Origin: Owenia fusiformis
Taxonomy: Eukaryota > Annelida > Polychaeta > Sabellida > Oweniidae
Length of the DNA stretch: 64,000 nucleotides
Direction: 5' to 3'
NCBI GenBank assembly: GCA_903813345.2
Contig: CAIIXF020000012.1
Span: forward strand, 27,852,684-27,916,683
Positions 30,139 to 44,699 of the stretch are shown here, piece by piece (the first letter of the stretch is position 1; the number at the start of each line of letters is the position of its first letter). The notes below the pieces were generated by a model. It was given only the letters and a program-made list of their open reading frames with translations. It searched no databases and was not told the origin of the DNA. The position numbers and the translations under genes are program-made.

Positions 30139-32979
30139 ATGAGGGGAGCAACACTTTACGAACAGTTGTGGTTAATCACAATACTGATAATTTGTATTCT
30201 ACAAGCGTTCGATTGTGGTAAGCCTGTAGGGTGTAGCAGTTGTACAAAAAAGAAGAACAGTCGTGGTAAATTGTTGAATCTTGGTACAGGACGGGTAACG
30301 TTTTCCGCGATAATGGATTCCAATGCTGATGCTATTCACCGAGAGCCAAAAGAGAATTTGGCGAAGGTTTGGAAGAGCATTGATCGAGATGTAAGGACCG
30401 ATGAAGACGTCATTCAGAAAGGTGATATACGTTCTGATCTGTCGACGTCTTATTTTCTAACAATTTCTATAGTCGATCTTGCATTATTTAGCCGATTAAA
30501 TCAAAGCAATTGCTTCAATATACAAAATTAGTTCGAACCCAATTAAGGAAAACATTTTGTTATATAAAGTACAACGTGTATTATTACAAATGTTAAAGGT
30601 CCATGTGCAGTATGGCAAGTGATTTTAGACAGCCATATCTTTCACCATGAGTACTTTCTGGATATAAATACAGTGGTTTTTTTTATCAAAACAATATGTT
30701 TTCTTCAAAGTGAAGTCCTCTTCAAAACTAGACTTTCAATACCATTCTACTTTTAAAAATATTTTAGACCCCTTGTTGAACAATCTCTTCATGCAATAAA
30801 AATTACAAAAATAATATCATCTTTTGAGCAAATAAGTTTAACATTTTGAAATTTTTTTGACTATTTATATTTTTTTCGAATTGTTCGAGTGATATTTTTT
30901 ATCATCATGGGGACTTCAATTTGAAATAAAACATATTATTTTAATGAACACCACTGTATTTATGCCCAGAAAATACTCATTGTGATAGATATGACCGTCT
31001 AAAATCACTTACTGCACGTGGAGCTTTTCATGAAGTTTTGTTTTCTAGTTTTAAGGTCAGACTTGGCTTTGGAATTTGTTTACAATTTTTAAAAGTAGAC
31101 TTCTTAATATTTTGATTGATAATCTAGGTACACTATGCATCTGTTGTGCAAAAATGAATGATTTAGACCACGCGTGGAATGAGTTATGTTTATCTGAAAA
31201 AAGCACATGGTCATGAAATTCCCCAAAAATTACAGACGACCCTTAAATCAAAACAACCGAGAAAAAATTATTGCATCACAAATCCATTTGGAATAGAGGA
31301 ATTCCATCAGTCACGTGTTTGCCTTATACGTACTACTGTAATTGCAAAGTATAGCAAAAATGCTCATTCCTAATTCATTTAGATAGATTTAGTTTTCGAT
31401 ACGAATGAATTACAAGACTTTATAACTGAAGCAATTGATATGTTTAAATATATATATCATTGTTAACAATTCATCCCGTAGACGATGGAGTCACGTTTTC
31501 AACAAATTGGTCATCGCGACGAGGACTTGTATTCTTGGAAATCGCCCCGAGTGATTTTAATGTACTGTACATGAGTTGAAAATAACTTGTTGTTCTAATG
31601 TAAAACGAGAAATACTTGGTCCAAAAATACCCCAGTCAAATGACGCTGTCCAAAATTGTTTGCAATAGTATACTGGGTCATTAATAATTGGTTTTAATTT
31701 GTAGGGAGAGAATTCATTGCATATGTCAAAGATAGGTTCGATGTCGATATGACTATAATAACTGATGAACAGTTGCAGCTTGGTTTATATGTACACTTTG
31801 GGAATTTGACGTTCATGGGGTTCGTTATTGATTTTGACCTTCGAGTCGTTACAGAAACAACACCACTACAACACGTCACCCATTACCGGAACACAAAATA
31901 CATATCAACTGGATATGTTATTGTTGCAAACAAGAATACAATACTCGAAGGTGGTAAGTTATTTTAATAGGCCATATTCTCCCCTTCAATGCCGGTATAA
32001 AATTAGATAATACAAGGGGCATCTTATAAAGTTTAAGATGCTGAATTTGATGTTTTAATGTCTGTAACATAAACGCTGTTGCTAGGGGTTATAGTTTCCC
32101 TGGCAACCATATTTTTTGCCTAGTGATTGGCCTAAAATATATTTATGATCATATGTTTCAATATTTTTGGTAATTTATATTGTTTAACACCTTGAATTCT
32201 GAAATATTGCATATCCACTGATTAGATAATATTCAGAAACGTTACAAAGAGAATGATCAAGGAACTTAGAGGCTCGCGGTAAAACTATGCAATCTAAAAT
32301 GAAATATCTAATACTCAGGCTGTGCTATTACATAATAACATTTATTATTTCTCCGAGTGATAATCAGCATTCGAATGGTCAGTCATGTATCATGTGACTT
32401 AAAATACCGCAGGGTATTTCATTTATCTGTAAATCATATATATGAAGGGTGTATTTTTTCAAAAATGAATACAGGTAACGAATGTGACGTTGACTATTGG
32501 AATGTAGAAAATATACCAATGGAAAGATAAACGTGTCTTCGCATCGATAGACTGGAATATTTGGTAATCCAAGGGATACACCCTCAGAAATTCAAATACA
32601 GGTATTGCACTCAATAAAATTCAATATTTGTTATATATTCCATGGTTACGGTCAATACAGAAAATGTACCGCATTCTTTAATTTTTTCTCGTGTATTTAT
32701 ATTTCAGGTAAATATACAGGATTCATGGCGAAGAATTCGGCAATATATACAGAAACAGCTATGATAGACAGTAATGAATGCGATTTTGAGGAAGAGCCCC
32801 ACATTCTCATAACGCGCACACTCGACGCTCATCCCGCCAATTTCTATGACGGCAAATATACTGAGGTCAATACATGGGAAGGAGAAGTATGGTCTAGCAA
32901 GTACGGACACGGATTGCAATACGGCATTGATATGCACCCAATGTATGTCATGACTATCGTGAATGTATTTCCTAAATAA
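30139..32979 (+). CDS. Secreted family protein, member C
   Basis: Exons 30139-30421, 31705-31953 and 32708-32979 (283+249+272 nt), both introns phase 1, give 267 residues. A signal peptide (M-R-G-A-T-L-Y-E-Q-L-W-L-I-T-I-L-I-I-C) precedes A-F-D-C-G-K, a C-S-S-C-T-K pair and V-T-F-S-A-I-M-D. The middle exon opens G-R-E-F-I-A-Y-V-K-D-R-F and keeps the 84-residue length; the last exon has N-E-C-D-F, T-R-T-L-D-A-H-P-A and N-T-W-E-G-E-V-W. It is clearly more diverged from A and B than they are from each other. Intron 1 carries an inverted-repeat element. AATAAA overlaps the stop codon region. The start was set at the ATG just before the hydrophobic core. Function unknown. Confidence 0.85.
30596..31028. 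mobile_element. Inverted-repeat element in intron 1 of member C
   Basis: Arms of about 80 bp: the left runs from CATGTGCAGTA through GTGATTTTAGACAGCCATAT to AATACAGTGGT, and the right is its reverse complement at about 30945-31022. It is about 430 bp and non-coding. Confidence 0.75.
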
Positions 32980-33560
32980 AAACGATTTACCATTTTACTC
33001 AAAAGTTACCATAAAATTATATTATGGTTGAAGTAATGAAACATAATAGCAGTTTGATAAAGATGTTATTTCAATCCCGATCCAAAACCATGTTAACATG
33101 AGGACTTCGATGCTGATTTGTATGACTGTATGATCTTAAAAAGTCTGGCTCTTGTTTATAAGTATTTGTATTTGGAACTTGGACATATGTTAGTCTTCTT
33201 TTAATCATTTGTTTAAACTCCTGGGTAGTAGAATTTGCAATAATAAAAATAAATAGTAAAATAATATTTATCTAGTACGTTCGTGTGTGGTAAACAAGCA
33301 ATAACCAACGAAAAACTATAAAATGCTAGGTATCTAATATGTTGATTTGTATAATGCGAAACGACATTACAAGTTAAGACGTAAAGACAGAAATAAAGTA
33401 TGGTCATAACCCTATCCAACATGAACTTCTCCTGATCTCCGTTTTAATGTTATTCTGAAGTAAATCATTGTTTTGGAATTGTTAGCATGGGGCCTGTCTA
33501 ATAGGTATCCCAACATATAATCTGAAGAGAATAGGTCTTGAGAATATGCAGGCCATGTGT
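32980..33560. other. Spacer downstream of member C
   Basis: AT-rich sequence with no feature I can support. Confidence 0.5.
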
Positions 33561-34670
33561 GGTAAGTATCTTACGATGGAAGATGAAACTATCTCACAAT
33601 GCCTGGATTTGAAGATTTTGTAAATGAGATGTACCCTTCCGAGTTAAAAAAGACCAATGAATCAAACATAAATGCGCCTTATCTTGACCTTCTCATTAAC
33701 ATTGAACAAGACAACAATATACATTGTAAGTTGTATGATAAACGAGATGATTTCAACTTTGATATTGTGAATTTTCCCCATTTAGACAGTAATATTCCAT
33801 TTAACCCAGCATATGGGGTCTATGTATCCCAGCTTATTAGATATGGCAGGGCATGCTCTAAATATTTAGATTTTAAGTCAAGACACAATATTTTAGTGAT
33901 CAAACTGCTAGGTCAAGGTTATACTTGTATAAAGCTTAAGAAATACTTTCTGGGCTTTGCTGAAAAATACAAATCATTAATTTCAAAGTTTCAAGTTTTA
34001 CCACTTGAGATGCTGAAGGATGTAGGAATCGTTTAAGACATTGGCACTGAACTCACAATATTTTCACTTTTCACCTTTCGAGGTGGATCCCGGCTATGGC
34101 ATTAATGAAAAATAGGGATCGAAACCAGTCATAGTTTTCTCCTGATGACCATTGTGAATTATTGTGTTTTATGGATTATGGCGAAGGCTTTTGTGAATGG
34201 ATGTTGACCCTTTGAAACGCCTATGGACTTGGACACTGGATTTTATCTATCCCGCATCATTTGAGACTGATTGCTGTATCTTGTATGAGTGCTTGTATCT
34301 GCAACTATTTTTGAGGTTATGAGTATTGGCTATCAATTTCTAATTTTTTCTTCAACATGTATTGTAATGACTTCAGCATGAATGAAATTTCCCTTGGTCT
34401 TCTGGTCTTGGATTGTGATATTGGTTCTTGAATGGTGGGGGAAAGGGAATATTAGACATTGTTTCTTTTCACGTTAGATCATGGTTTTGGGCTATATCAT
34501 GTATGGGGTTTGTTTTTCTTTACTGGTATGCACTTAAAGATTGCCTTTTCTTGCTATGTTCCATTACAACGTTTGGTCCTTTCCCTTTGGCACTCGTGCT
34601 TATATATTCGAGAGAAGTAACATTAGCATTTGAACAGGGCAATGTTGCTCAATCATTCTGATGGATGAGA
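33561..34670 (+). mobile_element. 5'-truncated retroelement with RT C-terminus
   Basis: An open frame at 33599-34036 encodes about 145 residues with L-Y-D-K-R-D-D-F-N-F-D-I-V-N-F-P and P-A-Y-G-V-Y-V-S-Q-L-I-R-Y-G-R-A-C. I recognise this as the conserved C-terminal part of a reverse-transcriptase protein repeated in many animal genomes; its exact class (LINE-like or Penelope-like) is uncertain. The catalytic part upstream is missing. The following 0.6 kb is repeat sequence, as its inverted copy at 59215-59580 shows. Confidence 0.75.
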
Positions 34671-35576
34671 TTATCGATTTCAACTCACTACTTTCACCTC
34701 GGTGTCAGGATGAATTTTCGTCTCACTAGTTCAATGTATAGCTCCATCAGTTCATGTTCACAGATAATGAACTTCTCACACCTATTCTAAGACCTATTCC
34801 CTTTAGATTCTTTTTGGGGATACCTTTAAGACAAAGCTTAGACAAAGAATGTGAGGAAAGTGCTAAGAGGATTATGCAATAATACACCAATATCTGAATT
34901 TTTATTGAAATCATATCTATCCAGGTAAGTTGCTGTTTGAGAAGCAACTGGTGGTCATACCAACTACTAAGAATCAGCTGTAAATCTGTAATATTATATG
35001 ATATAACGCTGAAATTTCTCAGGTAACTCCAGAATTAAATTGTCTTTAAGATGAGATATGGCACACTATGTAATATTAAGTACTTTTTGCCGTGGAGGGG
35101 AGTGCCGTTGTTTTTTGACATCCTTTACTTAAGAAAATCACTAAAACAGAGATCGGGAGATGTTCATGTTGGGGAGGGTTATTACGTACCATGGCCAACT
35201 CAAGTGTTTCGATATCCACAGTGATTTAGCACCACTAAAGCAGCTTGAATCAATCTCATCACACCTTGGAATTTCCTTAACACGTCCTAAAAGTGGTAGA
35301 CTTCCAGTTGTAGACTTCCATATAAAAAGTATCCTTAAATTACAGTGATCAATCCATCTATCATTTATACAAAAACATCCTTGATCACTTCAGATTGCTC
35401 GATGAAACGATTAAGCTGAAAATGTGTAAACAAGATTTGACACAAGATGTTGGACGGAAAATCCAATATGACTGCTTTAAAATCTACCAAAATAATCAGT
35501 TGTAACTTATGATATAAAGAAACGTCCATCAGAATCGCAGATCAATCAATCAAACTATTTTGTTTGAAATATGTAG
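34671..35576. other. Stretch between retroelement and inverted repeat
   Basis: No supported gene. It may include more decayed retroelement tail, but I could not match it elsewhere in the window. Confidence 0.4.
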
Positions 35577-36760
35577 ACAAATCATAACATGATGATATTT
35601 TTTCATAAAATATTTCTTCAAGAAATTCAATTGAAGGCTCAAGATAAAACGAGCTAATTTAGGTGAAAACCCTTACATGATGATGTGTTTTCATGACTTC
35701 TTTCATAAAATTCCATCAAGGGGTGAAAATAAAATGATCGAATTTAAGTGATTTAAGGACCACGAGGATAGGTTTTCTTGGATATTTTCTATGAAATCCC
35801 ATCCAGTGGTCAAGGTAAAATTTTTATTTGGTATATTTGGTCACGTGTTCGAACCCATAGAACCATATAGGAACGTCATTTTGAATGTTACGTGATAAAT
35901 CCATATAAGGCTTTTAGAACAATGTGGGGAAAGATGAGGGGAAACCCCTGACACCTGTTCACGATTTTATCCGAACGTTCATCGGATCATTTCGGTTTTT
36001 ATGCACTTCATTATTTTACCGAAGTTTGCCGATTCGATTCGTCGTATTTCGGAATATTGGGGACAATTTTATACTCCATTGGGAGTATTTTTAATCTACT
36101 TCTTATTACGAAGATTCCCGAACCTTGTTCGGATTAATCCGGATTTTCTGACCTACTTCATCTACCGAGATTTAACGAGTTTACATTCGGCTCATTTCGG
36201 AATCCTGGTGACAATTTTATACTCCATTGGAGTATTTTTGATCTACTTCTCTGGATTTTTGATCTACTTCTTATGACGAAGATTCCCGAATCAGTTCGGA
36301 TTAATCCGGATTTTCTGACCTACTTTATCTACCGAGATTTAACGAGTTAACATTCGTCTCATTTCGGAATCCTGGTGACAATTTTATACTCCATTGGAGT
36401 ATTTTTGATCTACTTTTTCTGGATTTTGCCCTACTTATTATAAGTTGACAGCAAGCAAATCAAAAAGTTCGCCATGAACGGGTTTCGATCGACTAACCTA
36501 GAGAGCGGAAGCTAAACACGCTAGCCATGAGGCTAACGTTCACCTGTGTGAGATGATAAAAGTATCATATATTTATACCGAGCGTCAATTTAGAATGATC
36601 TTCGCTTTTGACTCCACTTAGATACAACTCGTCAGTTGTATCCAGAATAGGTGAACGCCTATGGTGTTAGTGAATAACCAAATCCCAGGCAAGTTCGTAT
36701 CCCACCGTGATATGTTATTTTTGCTTTATTAATACGACAGAAAGGAGCAAGGTGTAGGTT
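35577..36760 (+). repeat. Left arm of a large inverted repeat
   Basis: It starts ACAAATCATAACATGATGAT and contains, in order: a degenerate minisatellite built on TTTTATGAAA motifs (to about 35840); a block around ACTCCATTGGAGTATTTTTG that is itself repeated in tandem (about 36070-36430); a segment with AACGGGTTTCGATCGAC and CCATGAGGCTAAC (36440-36600); and TAATACGACAGAAAGGAGCA at its end. All parts recur in reverse orientation between 43.2 and 49.5 kb. The frame at 36001-36276 is a by-product of this repeat, because the same frame recurs at 48869-49117 in reverse. Confidence 0.75.
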
Positions 36761-38700
36761 TGAAAACAAGACGTACGTTTATTTCAATACAGTTGTAGAA
36801 ACATTAACCTCTGATAATTGAAGGATTTCCACTTCTGAAGCGCGACTAGATCTAAGAAGTTCATTAATCAAGACAGTGTAAACCTTTTAGATATATGTTA
36901 GACAATGTACACGCCCCGTGTGGAATCAACTAAATGTTACATTTTGGATTTCATTGAGATCCTGTCATAGTCCTAAAATTTATTTTTCTGGAACATCATT
37001 TTTTCAACACTGATACAAATTTCCCTGACATTTCCATGACATGTCTACAGTTTCAAAATTCCCGGACTCTTTGGCCCTTTTTGACCTTATTTTAAAAATT
37101 CTCTGACATTTCAGGCACTTGGAAAATTAAATCAAAACCCTGACATTTCCAGGTGTGTACGAACGCTGGAATTATTCTTAAAATATCCTTCAAACAAAAG
37201 GGGAAAATGCTATGCACAAATACTCTAATTTAGTTTGTATTGTAATGCGTTGTATTACATTGCATTGCATTGTATTGTGTATTTATTTGAGTGTCCGTTG
37301 ACGGTAAAGAAGGCATTTAAAAGTTATTTGTGAAACTTAATAAACTTAATAAACAATACTTTAACAGTATTCTGTTATGGCAAAGTATATTTCATTTTTT
37401 CTCTTGTTCTCTACAATCTGCGTTGAGGACACTGAAGCATATGTCTGTATTTTGTTGGTGGGGAACAGCGTATCCTATCGTTCACGGAGCAAATTCAACT
37501 CTCGTTCACGAGTACCTTGTTTTTGGGCTCTTGTCCCAAAGATAACGATTGTATAAGTTTGCATAATCAGGATTATGAGCTTTCATGTTCTCATAGTTAC
37601 ATCTGTTGTAAAACGAATCTTGTCGCAACCTCTGCGAATCACGACAGCATAACATTTGAATCACGTTGACATCATTGCAAAATTAGGCTAAATATGCTAA
37701 GTCAAGACGTTAATTAGCCCACGAAAGTTCATGGGTAACTTGAGAACTACAAAAACAACCAAATACTTTTCGAACGTACAATAGCAATATTTCTCACCTA
37801 ACGTCTTCATAGTTTTAGGAACGTATTTTAAACGCATGATAGCCAAATATATCAAGATACTATATCTGCCTAAATGAAGTTATCTAGTGTTTACAAAGTT
37901 TTGAAATATATTATATCCAGATACATCAGAAATTAACTTATCCATTTACATTACTTTACTAGTTCTAGTATCTTGCATGACTCGTTCATAAGAATTCTTT
38001 AATTCTACCTCGTTCCCAATACGTCCTCAGACAGACAAGAAATTGAAGTCACACCCGTTTGTTTGCGTGGCATATTTATACGTATACGCACTTTCTCTGA
38101 TTATTGTCAAACAAATACATTTCAGGAGAAGAACATAAAAACCAAATGCCTGAAACGAATGCCGAAACATAAATCCCAAGTGATTAAGTATAGAATGTTT
38201 TATTCTTTTACGATTTGATAAGAGACCGAGACTAAGAAATTAAATGCGACGAAATATTTTGACAACGTAATTTGTATACTGTTTTATTCTTAAAGTTCTA
38301 TGCGATAAATTATTTTATCTGTTTCAAAATGTTTCATTTTATTTTGCCTATATAAAAGCGATTGAAGAAGATAAGATAAACTGTTCCGTAATATATATTG
38401 TGTTTTAATAACCTTTTTTTAGAATCACAATGTAAAATAAATCTCCCGTTCCTGCCATTCTGGTAACGCCATGCAATGGATGCAATTCAAAGTGAGAGAG
38501 AGATCTATGAATAACAGAATGCGTCCATGCCATTAATTTGGCCAAATACATGGCATGAAACTGACGTAAGTTTAAGTAAGCTACGCCCCCCGCTTTCTCT
38601 GGTAAATTATGACTTTATTTTTCGGAGTAATGGGTTTCGGACAACTGGGTTTCGGAGAACTGGGGTGTACCCGATTACGCTTTGCACGCCGCTTTAAAAT
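36761..38700. other. Interior of the inverted repeat pair, left part
   Basis: No supported gene. There is a short TTGCATTGCATTGTATTG simple repeat near 37230-37280. Confidence 0.5.
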
Positions 38701-38721
38701 CCCGATGTCTCCAGAGGTAGT

Positions 38722-39140
38722 TTAATCCGGTAGCCGACAGGCGTTTCTTGCATTATTGAATACAAGCTAACCTTATATTCGCGAATGCAACTAACGCCTT
38801 CCGGCTACCTGATTAACCCAGTATAATATGACCAAGTCATTTAAATATGAATGGAATAGTGGCAGGTACTATTCGTATTGACATGAGTTTCCAGTAAAAT
38901 AATAGGTTAATCCGGTAGCCGACAGGCGTTAGTTGCATTTGCGAATACAAGCTAAGACTATGATTTGGGAATGGAAGATTTCAGCTTCCGGATTAACCTA
39001 CCATTCTATGGGCGACTCATTTAAATATGAAAAGAACCTGACAATATTCCATTAATATTTTAATGAATTGCCCATAAAATAGTAAAGTAGGTTTATCCGG
39101 TAGCCGACAGGCGTTAGCGGCATTCGCGAATACAAGCTCC
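38722..39140. repeat. 185-bp satellite-like repeat, 2.3 copies
   Basis: T(T/A)ATCCGGTAGCCGACAGGCG starts at 38722, 38907 and 39092, an exact 185-bp period. Each unit then has CGAATACAAGCT. In the first unit the segment folds back on itself: GCCGACAGGCGTT...TTCGCGAATGCAACTAACGCC...GGCTACCTGATTAA. The shared part of each unit is about 60-100 bp, and the rest (CATTTAAATATGAA) is also conserved. Confidence 0.8.
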
Positions 39141-42100
39141 TTTATTTCATAATTTGGGAAATATATATTTTCACAATATTGAAATAGATGGTGGTTCAAA
39201 GTGGAATACATATCATACAAGTGTCACAGATATTTTTAGTGCATATATGGTCTGTCTTTGCATGACTTTGTAGAACATATCAAAACCCTGGGATCCACAG
39301 GGTAACAGTAAGTACATTTCGTTAGATCTTCCGAAGTTCATGCTTCAAAGTTGTCAAAGTTGTAAAAGGGTAATCCTTTTTTGAGTACGAAAGCGTACTT
39401 TTTGTTCAATAGCCTTTCCCAGCTGCTAATCTTTTGAGTGCATCGTGCATTCAACGAATTGTATTCACTTATTAACCAATCAGTGCCAGGAACAAAATGC
39501 ACGCTTACTTTTTGGGCTAAGTTTAGTGTTTTATGAAGCATGCTACATACAAATGTTATGCTTTTGCTCATTTACTTTGAGAACTATCTATAGGTACACA
39601 TTACCAATTGACTCCTAGATTTGAGTGAACAAGTACCTCGTATTTTTCATTTTTCGATATTTTGAGATTTGTTGGCTGATGAGTAACTTGATATTTTATG
39701 TCTAAATATATTAAAGTGGTTAATAGTAATAGTTTTATTGTACACCATAAACTGTTAACGTTTTAGAATTGGGACACAATATATGATTTGATAATAGAAC
39801 AATACATGTATATGTCTTACTCTAAACTCGGTGGTTTGTTTAGTAGTATGTTTTCTTAACAGCTCAATAACTGTTGTATTAATAAGGCGTTATACTATGA
39901 AAAAAAGATTGAACGATGTAGGCATAGGCAGAGGGAGTATCACACTACCCTACCACGTGAACACATTTAAAAAGAATACAGGGTACAGTTAAGTTGCAAA
40001 TAGAGCGGGTATTCTTTGTCCTTTTCCATAGGACTTTTCTGGTGATAGTGCGTTGCAAACTGCTCGATGAATCTATACAATGTAAAATCTAGTATTCCTC
40101 CAGAACTATGGAAATAAACAAAGGTCCTCCATTTGCAACTTCACTGTAGCCTGTATTCCTTTTAAAGAAATACGGGCTACAGTATTGGGGTATAGTAGTT
40201 TGATTTTTCAATATATCACTAATCTAGCTTCTTTCCTTGAAAAAACATGAGTTTTGATGTACGTATATCAAACATGGGCCACTGCACTATATTGAACCAG
40301 GGTGCCGGTGTTACATAATGTGATTTTATGGGCCATCATACAACCACCTCTTGCCCACTTTATTCATGTTTTGGATTACAGTTTATACACAATGCATAAA
40401 CAGCATGAAACAATCATTTCTACTTGTGGATTAGATTTGTATACATCTCTTTGTGAACTGAGTGTTATGTTCAATATGTGAAAATATCATGGACTTAAAT
40501 TGTACTTATATTTATAACCTGACCACATTTGCATATGTTCAACAACTGACTGAGTGCTCGAGTTCATCAAACAATGTTCGTAATATAGGTCATGAACTTT
40601 GCTTTATTCATAATCCTATTTCTGCAACTGACTCATATTATGCATCTTATTATATAATATTATATGATTTATTTTGATTAGCAGTGTCTCACAAGCCACT
40701 GGTGGCTCGAGGCTTTTTGGATGATTGTACAGATGTATATGTATGAAATTAAGCATGCGACACTTAAATAAAAAACAATACAATATTAAGCTTATAAACT
40801 TGCTGATCATATGATTTTAATATTTTAATACTACATGATACTCATATCAAAATACCAATGTATTTGTGAACAACTCTTACGTTTGATATTGTACGAATTT
40901 TCTGATTTATTTAGCAACATATAACAATGTTATGTTACTTTGTGTCATATGAAAAATAAATTCGTACAAAGATGAGTTTTATTTCGTTTGTTATTCAATG
41001 TAGAATACACGTTGTACATTATTTCATGTATAGGATATTGACAATAATCAGACTATCGTATTACAATACAGAAGAATAAAAGAGATAATGATAGATGCAT
41101 TCTAATTTGAGATTGACATGCGTAAAGGTATCAATATTTTATCTAGTATTTCATTTTATCCCTCCCATCCCATCCCACCCGCTCATCAGCAATCCCCAGA
41201 AAATTCGTTCGGTGCTTTTAAATGTTAATAGTTCGGTTGAGTTTTAAAAATAAATCTTAAGCACTTTAAATCTAGATAAAATATTCATGATTTGATTGTG
41301 ATTATCATTTCTAATTATTACATGACGGTTCCATTACATTCAATGCGTATCTAATCCTCATAGTTTATACTCGATTTTCGACAGGTAAAGGTAATATATC
41401 AACCCTCGGTCCCTACTATTTCTCGTGTAGATATATTGCATAACTTTCTCAGATATATCCTGTATATTAAATACATTAAATAACATTATATATGTTAGTC
41501 TCAGCCTAGACAGTATATATATCAATTTTATTGGATAATGCCATGGGCTTTCCCACGATAATGCGTAAATTCGAATGAACTTGAAATGAAATTCAACATC
41601 CAAAATGTGTTAATTTGATCATCCACCGTGTAACTAAAAGCATATTCATGGCCTATTTGCCTTAAAATACGATTGTGATTATGATTTCGAATTCTGTTCT
41701 CCATATGTAAAATCTAGAAACATAACAGAGTTAAGTTACACGAAATTCAGCCAACTTGAACATGAAGTCTTGTCAATTTACTTAATCGTTGATTGATTTC
41801 TAGGTTTATTAGAATTAAAAGAACGAACGTTTCATCAAACGAGTCCTATATTCAATATCTATTCGTTGGGCCCATTCTTTAAATGTAACTATATTCTTTT
41901 AACTTTAAAAGTATCTGTTTAGTGCTACTTTAACATATATTCATTATTTTTATCCGCACAACAGTATCAAACGTTAATGCACAACTAGCCATGCCAAGAC
42001 ATGGCCACTACCCTCGTCCAAAGTAAAATACAAGGTCCTCATTCTTTAATGATTATGTTTCAATTGATTTAGTTTAGTGATTTAAATGTAGGAAAATGAG

Positions 42101-43190
42101 TCGCTGTGATGTCATATCTGGCGCAGCAATTTCAGAGTCACTGCAAAAAATTGAAACATCAGTCGGATCATAAGACTAAATAAAAAAGCTATTTAGGGAT
42201 GAATAACATTCGGTGAAATCCGTGATATCGTTATATCATTCGTTAATTGTCAAAGCTGCGCCCATTTCTCGGTGCAGGCAGATATAAGGCGGCCAGACTG
42301 GGCATACACAAAATGTATTGTATGTGCTCCTTAGGTTGCACTCGGGTGCTATCAACATCGAACACACACACGTTTAAGATACTCAGAGATAATTAAGGGA
42401 TGAGTGACAAAGGGATGTTAAAAACAGGTGGCTATTGCAATTGATATTTTAATGTAACTTTAGTATGTAAGAATCTTTTCATCAATAAAAATAACATCTT
42501 AGATATTACAGCTACATGTACAATGTGAGTGTATTTAAAAATGTAGTACATAGCTAGTTCCATCTATAAAGATGTCTGATGACAAAAAGCTCAATTTTCC
42601 TTGATGTCGTGGTCAATGGGACTTTAACACGTGAACTAATGTTTTTTATTTTTTTGTTTTAAAGTCACTTATAGCAAACCTAATCTAACAATTATCTCAC
42701 TATATGCTTATGACATATTCATGTATACGTTGTTCGTCTTTTTTTCAAATCAACTTACGGAAATATGCAATACACCAAGTTAAAAAAGTGGTACGAATAA
42801 TAAAAGCGACGTTGGGTGTTTCACTAGTAATTTTTATATGAAAAATCTAGAAATATTACCCAAATTAAACTATGACTATTCAAAAGAAGACATTCAAATC
42901 TATATTATGTAAAAAAATCAAATTTGTCCGAAGCAGGGATAACGCTCAATTAGAGTGACGAACTTTGTTCTCCAAACCGAGAATGGTCTTTTATGAAAAA
43001 AGTTATGAAAACACATCACCAGATCATGTAAAGCTGTTTTACCTAAAAGATCGTTTTATCTTCACCCTTCGATTGGATTTCATGAAAAAATATTTTTATG
43101 AAAAAATAGGATTTGTAGGATATCGACGCTCTAACATGTAGTTTTAATCACACGCAGGTATCTGGTTTTATTGCGTGTAGAATGTATCGA
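39141..43190. other. Gene-free interior
   Basis: 4 kb of AT-rich DNA with only chance frames. A degenerate minisatellite of the same type as at 35.6 kb (TTTTATGAAAA, GTTTTATCTTCACCC) reappears at 42970-43110. Confidence 0.5.
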
Positions 43191-43606
43191 TATCAGGACC
43201 GCTACATGCCAGTGACCTTGCTCCTTTCTGTCGTATTAAAGGAATCCAACACCTTGCAAAACTTCTTAACGGAGAGGAATAAGGGAAAATGATTGCCGGA
43301 TTCTGAATCTGTGTATTTTTTAATGATTTTTCACCGTCTTAGAATTTCAATTTTTTTCCTTTGAAGAAATGAGATTTGCATTGTTTTCCAATTAGACAAA
43401 TGAGTAAACATGAATAGCCCGAAATCTAACGGTGAGATTTTGTTTTAAAAAATCATGGATATCAAGGCTCAATATAGCTATACAATAAACATAAAAAAGC
43501 AATGCTTGGACTCTTCATATTCACACAAAAAATTAATTAGTAAATGAGATTTGATATTTGTGAGAATAAGTTGTACGAGTCGCAATGCTCTACAAACACC
43601 AGACTA

Positions 43607-43849
43607 CAGGGTGGATTAGGATCAATGACACACATAAAAATTGATTTAAAAACATTTCATGATAATTATCTCAAACAAAAGCAGTTAGCGAAGGATACAT
43701 TTCATTACACTCAATAAATAGTTATCACTTTTGACTATATATACATATCTCATGGGAATGTATTTCCATCTGCTCAAGATATCATATTTTAGCTTCGAAA
43801 ATCACAATCGTTGGATAATACATTTGTCTCAAAATGATAGGCCACCCTG
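43607..43849. mobile_element. Mariner-type MITE
   Basis: CAGGGTGGATTAGGATCAAT faces the reverse complement of GCCACCCTG (ATTTTGAGACA side), flanked by TA at 43605-43606 and 43850-43851. It is 243 bp and non-coding. Confidence 0.7.
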
Positions 43850-44699
43850 TAGCAATGTAGCTTTCACTTGAAGTGTACCCTTGAGAATAATGAACTTACT
43901 TTCAAATTGGTCTTGCTTTTGTGGTGTATGTGGCATTTTAGCAAATCTGCCACGCTCATTTCTTTCCAGAACCATCTTGTTCACATGTAACACTAGGCTA
44001 TACGCGCATGTATAGACAGATGACATAGATATACATATAAATAATATATTGCACCTGTATTTACTTACATGGGAATATTCCCTTTGGAAAAATGCAAATG
44101 CATGAACATATATTTTCATCTTATATATGACTTCAAGCTAACATATTATTTCATATTTATATTTTCATAGTTAGTCTAACATAAATAATAGATCCATGAG
44201 AACAATATTCTTTGTTTTCTTAAAAATTGATGGGTTTACTGTGAATTCAATAAATTACAATTTGCAAGGGGTTAGTATACTATATGACCTTAGTTGCAAA
44301 GTACTGTTTATATATGCAGCTCAATAGCATAAAATATGTTAAATGAAGCATATGGTGGGGATTAGTCGTGTGACACACAAACTGACCAATACATGAGGGT
44401 ATTAGCTACTTTTCACAGAAACCAAAGGAGGACAGTGATTTTATTTCAACTGGGAGCTTACCTCCACACGACTGATCATGTGACCATGGTGTTGGGTCCC
44501 TTTAAAAAAGCAAAAATAACATATCACGGTGGGGTGCGAACCACTCGCCTGGGACTTGGTTATTCACTAGTACCATAGGCGTTCATCTATTCTGGATACA
44601 ACTGACGAGTTGTATTTACGTGCAGTCAAAAGTGAAGATCATTTTGAATTGACGCTCGGTATATATATATGATACTTTTATCCTTTCGTATCGGTTGCA

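Noticed and set aside
36001-36276. 91-residue frame, repeated in reverse at 48869-49117
   Set aside because: It is part of the large inverted repeat and shares its internal tandem structure. The repetition reflects DNA duplication, not a conserved protein.
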